DNA of 64,000 bases, taken from positions 496,001 to 560,000 of the forward strand of contig CAVVGE010000006.1 of assembly GCA_963747735.1 (NCBI GenBank), in the 5' to 3' direction. Of the stretch, positions 62,443 through 64,000 are shown piece after piece. Within the stretch, counting starts at the first letter, position 1. Each line of letters begins with the position of its first letter. The notes under the pieces are model-generated. The model was given only the letters and a program-made list of their open reading frames with translations, was not told where the DNA came from and did no database searches. Source of the DNA: AP-15 sp963747735 (GTDB lineage: Bacteria > Pseudomonadota > Alphaproteobacteria > ATCC43930 > CGMCC-115725). Both the position numbers and the translations under genes were made by a program.

Positions 62443-63000
62443 TCAACCGCAAATCCTTTGCTCGGCCAGGACTACGCTGGCCCGATTAACAATCAGGTTC
62501 CGCCCATCCGGACTGATGCGCGCTGGGCATTCAGGCCAAAGAGCCCGAATCGTGCCTAGCCACTGATTGAGCTTCTCTCGAAAGCGCCTGGGCCGAGCAT
62601 ACTCAATCGATCCTATCTGGTGTGCCAACCCAAACGGTCCCACGAGCGGAATTGCCTCAGATCCCTTTGCCACGAAGCAGCGATAAGAAAGCCACATGAA
62701 CAAATCCAGCACGGCCGGCGCTCCCGCCAGTACTTTCACCGCTTCGAGATCAGCCGGGATAGGATGCGCTGTGATTTCGCGATAGAATTCGTCACTCAGC
62801 ACAATCACGTTTTCAGACTGATCCGAGAGGGGATACTGGTCCGGCTCGCGGCGGTACCAAATCCGCGCCTCTTGGAAGAAGCTGAACCGAGAGCGTTGAA
62901 CTACCTTTGCGCCCCCGGTGAAGCCATCGGTCCCCGAAGAAGATCGTTGCCCCTAAGATGCGCTCGAAACCAGTAGCCAACCGTCGATTATGGGAGCCGT
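62443..63000 (-). pseudogene. RepA-like plasmid replication initiator, copy 2, 5' truncated
   Basis: The open frame reads FQEARIWYRREPDQYPLSDQ, NVIVLSDEFYREITAHPIPA, VLDLFMWLSYRCFVAKGSEA, PFGLAHQIGSIEYARPRRFR and ends VVLAEQRICG. It is nearly identical to copy 1 (57260-58264) over the shared part, and here the C-terminus is intact. Upstream, a surplus G near 62936 breaks the frame and beyond about 63000 the similarity to copy 1 stops, with an internal segment missing. So neither copy is complete. Confidence 0.7.
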
Positions 63001-63098
63001 TTGCAACATCGGGTGCAGCCGTTCGGCATAAATCCCATGCGCCAACAAGCCTCAGGAGCGCCTGAAGCTTCTTTCGGGAGCAGGACGCCGACTTTCCG

Positions 63099-63557
63099 CT
63101 AGTAGCGTTCCCACGTGACGGACCAATGCTGGTCCGCCTGCGTGGGCCTAATGATCATGCGTCGCTTGTCTGGAAGATCGTAGTGAAGCGTCTCGCTCTT
63201 GCCGATGAGTTTTTCCCGCGTCGCCGATCCATGAATGTGATAGATCAACTGGTGCTTTCGCTCATCGAGTTCGTACGTGCCAAAGGTCGCTTCGTAGCCG
63301 TCGTGAACAAACTCATTGGAAAGCGACGTTTGCGGGTACATGAGCTGGACGGAAGCGTGGCCGTCCCGTGTGTAAATCAGCATCCCGGTTGGTTCACCCG
63401 ATTCAGGAGGGTTAGCATCTTCGCCAGGGGATTCGATATGGACGAGGTGCCAAGTCCCAACAACACTCGGTTGCTGTAACCCCGCTTGAGCATACGCCAG
63501 CGTGGCGATGAAACCGCCAAGGATGAACGCAATGCTTGTCAATCCGAAAGGTTTCAT
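63099..63557 (-). CDS. Exported lipocalin-like domain protein
   Basis: This is a 152-residue protein with a signal peptide (FGLTSIAFILGGFIATLAYA) followed by a single lipocalin-like beta-barrel: VVGTWHLVHIESPGED, PTGMLIYTRDGHASVQLMYP, ATFGTYELDERKHQLIYHIH and RRMIIRPTQADQ-HWSVTWERY. This pattern is that of the Lipocalin_5-type family, common in Acidobacteria. ATG 63557 has AAGGTG upstream. It follows the aldo/keto reductase gene by 27 bp on the same strand and is probably co-transcribed. Ligand unknown. Confidence 0.8.
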   Translation of the reverse strand: MKPFGLTSIAFILGGFIATLAYAQAGLQQPSVVGTWHLVHIESPGEDANPPESGEPTGMLIYTRDGHASVQLMYPQTSLSNEFVHDGYEATFGTYELDERKHQLIYHIHGSATREKLIGKSETLHYDLPDKRRMIIRPTQADQHWSVTWERY

Positions 63558-63584
63558 CTGCAGCACCTTAGAGGGAGTTGAGTT

Positions 63585-64000
63585 CTAGCGGCCCACCAGC
63601 TTTTGATGGAATTCTGGGTATCGCGCCCCTTCGATCTTAACCTTCGAAGAGGCCTCTTCGAGAGCGGCAACCTCGGACTCCTTTAGTACCACACTCGCTG
63701 CACCAAGATTTTCCTCCAGACGGTCCAGCTTCGTTGTTCCGGGGATCGGCACGATCCAAGGTTTCTTAGCCAGCAACCAGGCGAGCGCGACCTGGGCAGG
63801 AGTTACCTTTCTCTCCTTCGCGAAAGATGTGATCACATTCATCAAAGCCTGATTCTTTTTGCGATTCTCTTTGCTGAACTTAGGGACACTGTTTCTGAAA
63901 TCGCTGCTGTCGAACTTCGTGCTGGCATCGATTGTTCCCGTCAGAAAGCCTTTGCCCAACGGACTGAAGGGGACGAAACCGATCCCAAGCTCCTCCAGCG
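63585..64000 (-). CDS. Aldo/keto reductase, partial at right edge
   Basis: This is the C-terminal ~138 residues of an NADPH-dependent aldo/keto reductase. The frame is open to the window edge: LEELGIGFVPFSPLGKGFLT, VTPAQVALAWLLAKKPWIVP, IPGTTKLDRLEENL (the phosphate-binding loop) and the C-terminal helix. The catalytic Tyr/Lys lie beyond the edge. It leads an operon with the lipocalin-like gene. Confidence 0.9.
   Translation of the reverse strand, partial: LEELGIGFVPFSPLGKGFLTGTIDASTKFDSSDFRNSVPKFSKENRKKNQALMNVITSFAKERKVTPAQVALAWLLAKKPWIVPIPGTTKLDRLEENLGAASVVLKESEVAALEEASSKVKIEGARYPEFHQKLVGR

Noticed and set aside
1..64000. CRISPR arrays
   Set aside because: No series of regularly spaced identical 25-40 bp repeats with unique spacers was found; the 17-bp array has no spacers.

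Overview
The first ~47.9 kb is a GC-rich alphaproteobacterial chromosome segment. The evidence is a RegB/RegA redox two-component pair, a penicillin-binding protein with a BA14K-type tail, class III cyclase and TauE/MmgE-type genes, and G/C-ending codon use. I would guess a Rhodospirillales-like soil or aquatic lineage, but the window holds no rRNA and I cannot name a genus. The gene content is scattered and catabolic: amidohydrolase, PQQ-type sugar dehydrogenase, MmgE/PrpD, GH10 xylanase, aldehyde dehydrogenase, two RidA proteins, a cupin, an HpaB-type hydroxylase and a Gfo/Idh oxidoreductase. Among these sit housekeeping genes (purD, xseA, surE, tRNA-Thr) and envelope genes (PBP, M23 peptidase, PsiE, two PEP-CTERM proteins, and a 1053-residue beta-helix/RTX protein).

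Layout: 0-9 kb holds redox signalling and oxidoreductases. 9.2-12.4 kb holds the RTX/beta-helix protein. 12.4-20.5 kb holds purD/xseA, a TPR-xylanase operon, an MFS-SDR operon and a frameshifted PanE-like reductase. 20.5-28.6 kb holds a LivK-type binding protein, an internally deleted ALDH, PEP-CTERM protein 1, a cyclase-MFS operon, surE and a retropepsin-like protease. 28.6-30.9 kb is an AT-richer islet with a three-gene PIN-nuclease operon beside a truncated IS1595 transposase and a palindromic repeat. 30.9-47.7 kb holds membrane and envelope genes and a second catabolic group, ending in PEP-CTERM protein 2.

From ~48 kb to the right edge the character changes: lower GC, and gene types that resemble Acidobacteria (Solibacter/Bryobacter-like). 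These are a BlaI-BlaR1 remnant with its operators, a group II intron, a short GntR with a VOC-like tail next to a VOC gene, RhlE, GreB, a Tat-exported TIM-barrel protein, two copies of a RepA-like plasmid initiator, an IS110 element, a decayed integrase-core transposase, an ssb fragment, a PIN toxin-antitoxin pair, a 3' half of tRNA-Gly, a lipocalin-like protein and an aldo/keto reductase. This block is either a large mobile or plasmid-derived insertion or a chimeric assembly. The sequence alone does not decide.

At least ten otherwise well-conserved genes, on both sides of the boundary, are broken by single-base indels, often in G or C runs. This suggests uncorrected sequencing error at least in part, so frameshifted genes are marked as such and not all should be read as true pseudogenes. 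A recurring oddity in the left part is short tandem duplications (periods 11, 14, 17 and 17 bp, all 2 modulo 3) that begin at stop codons.
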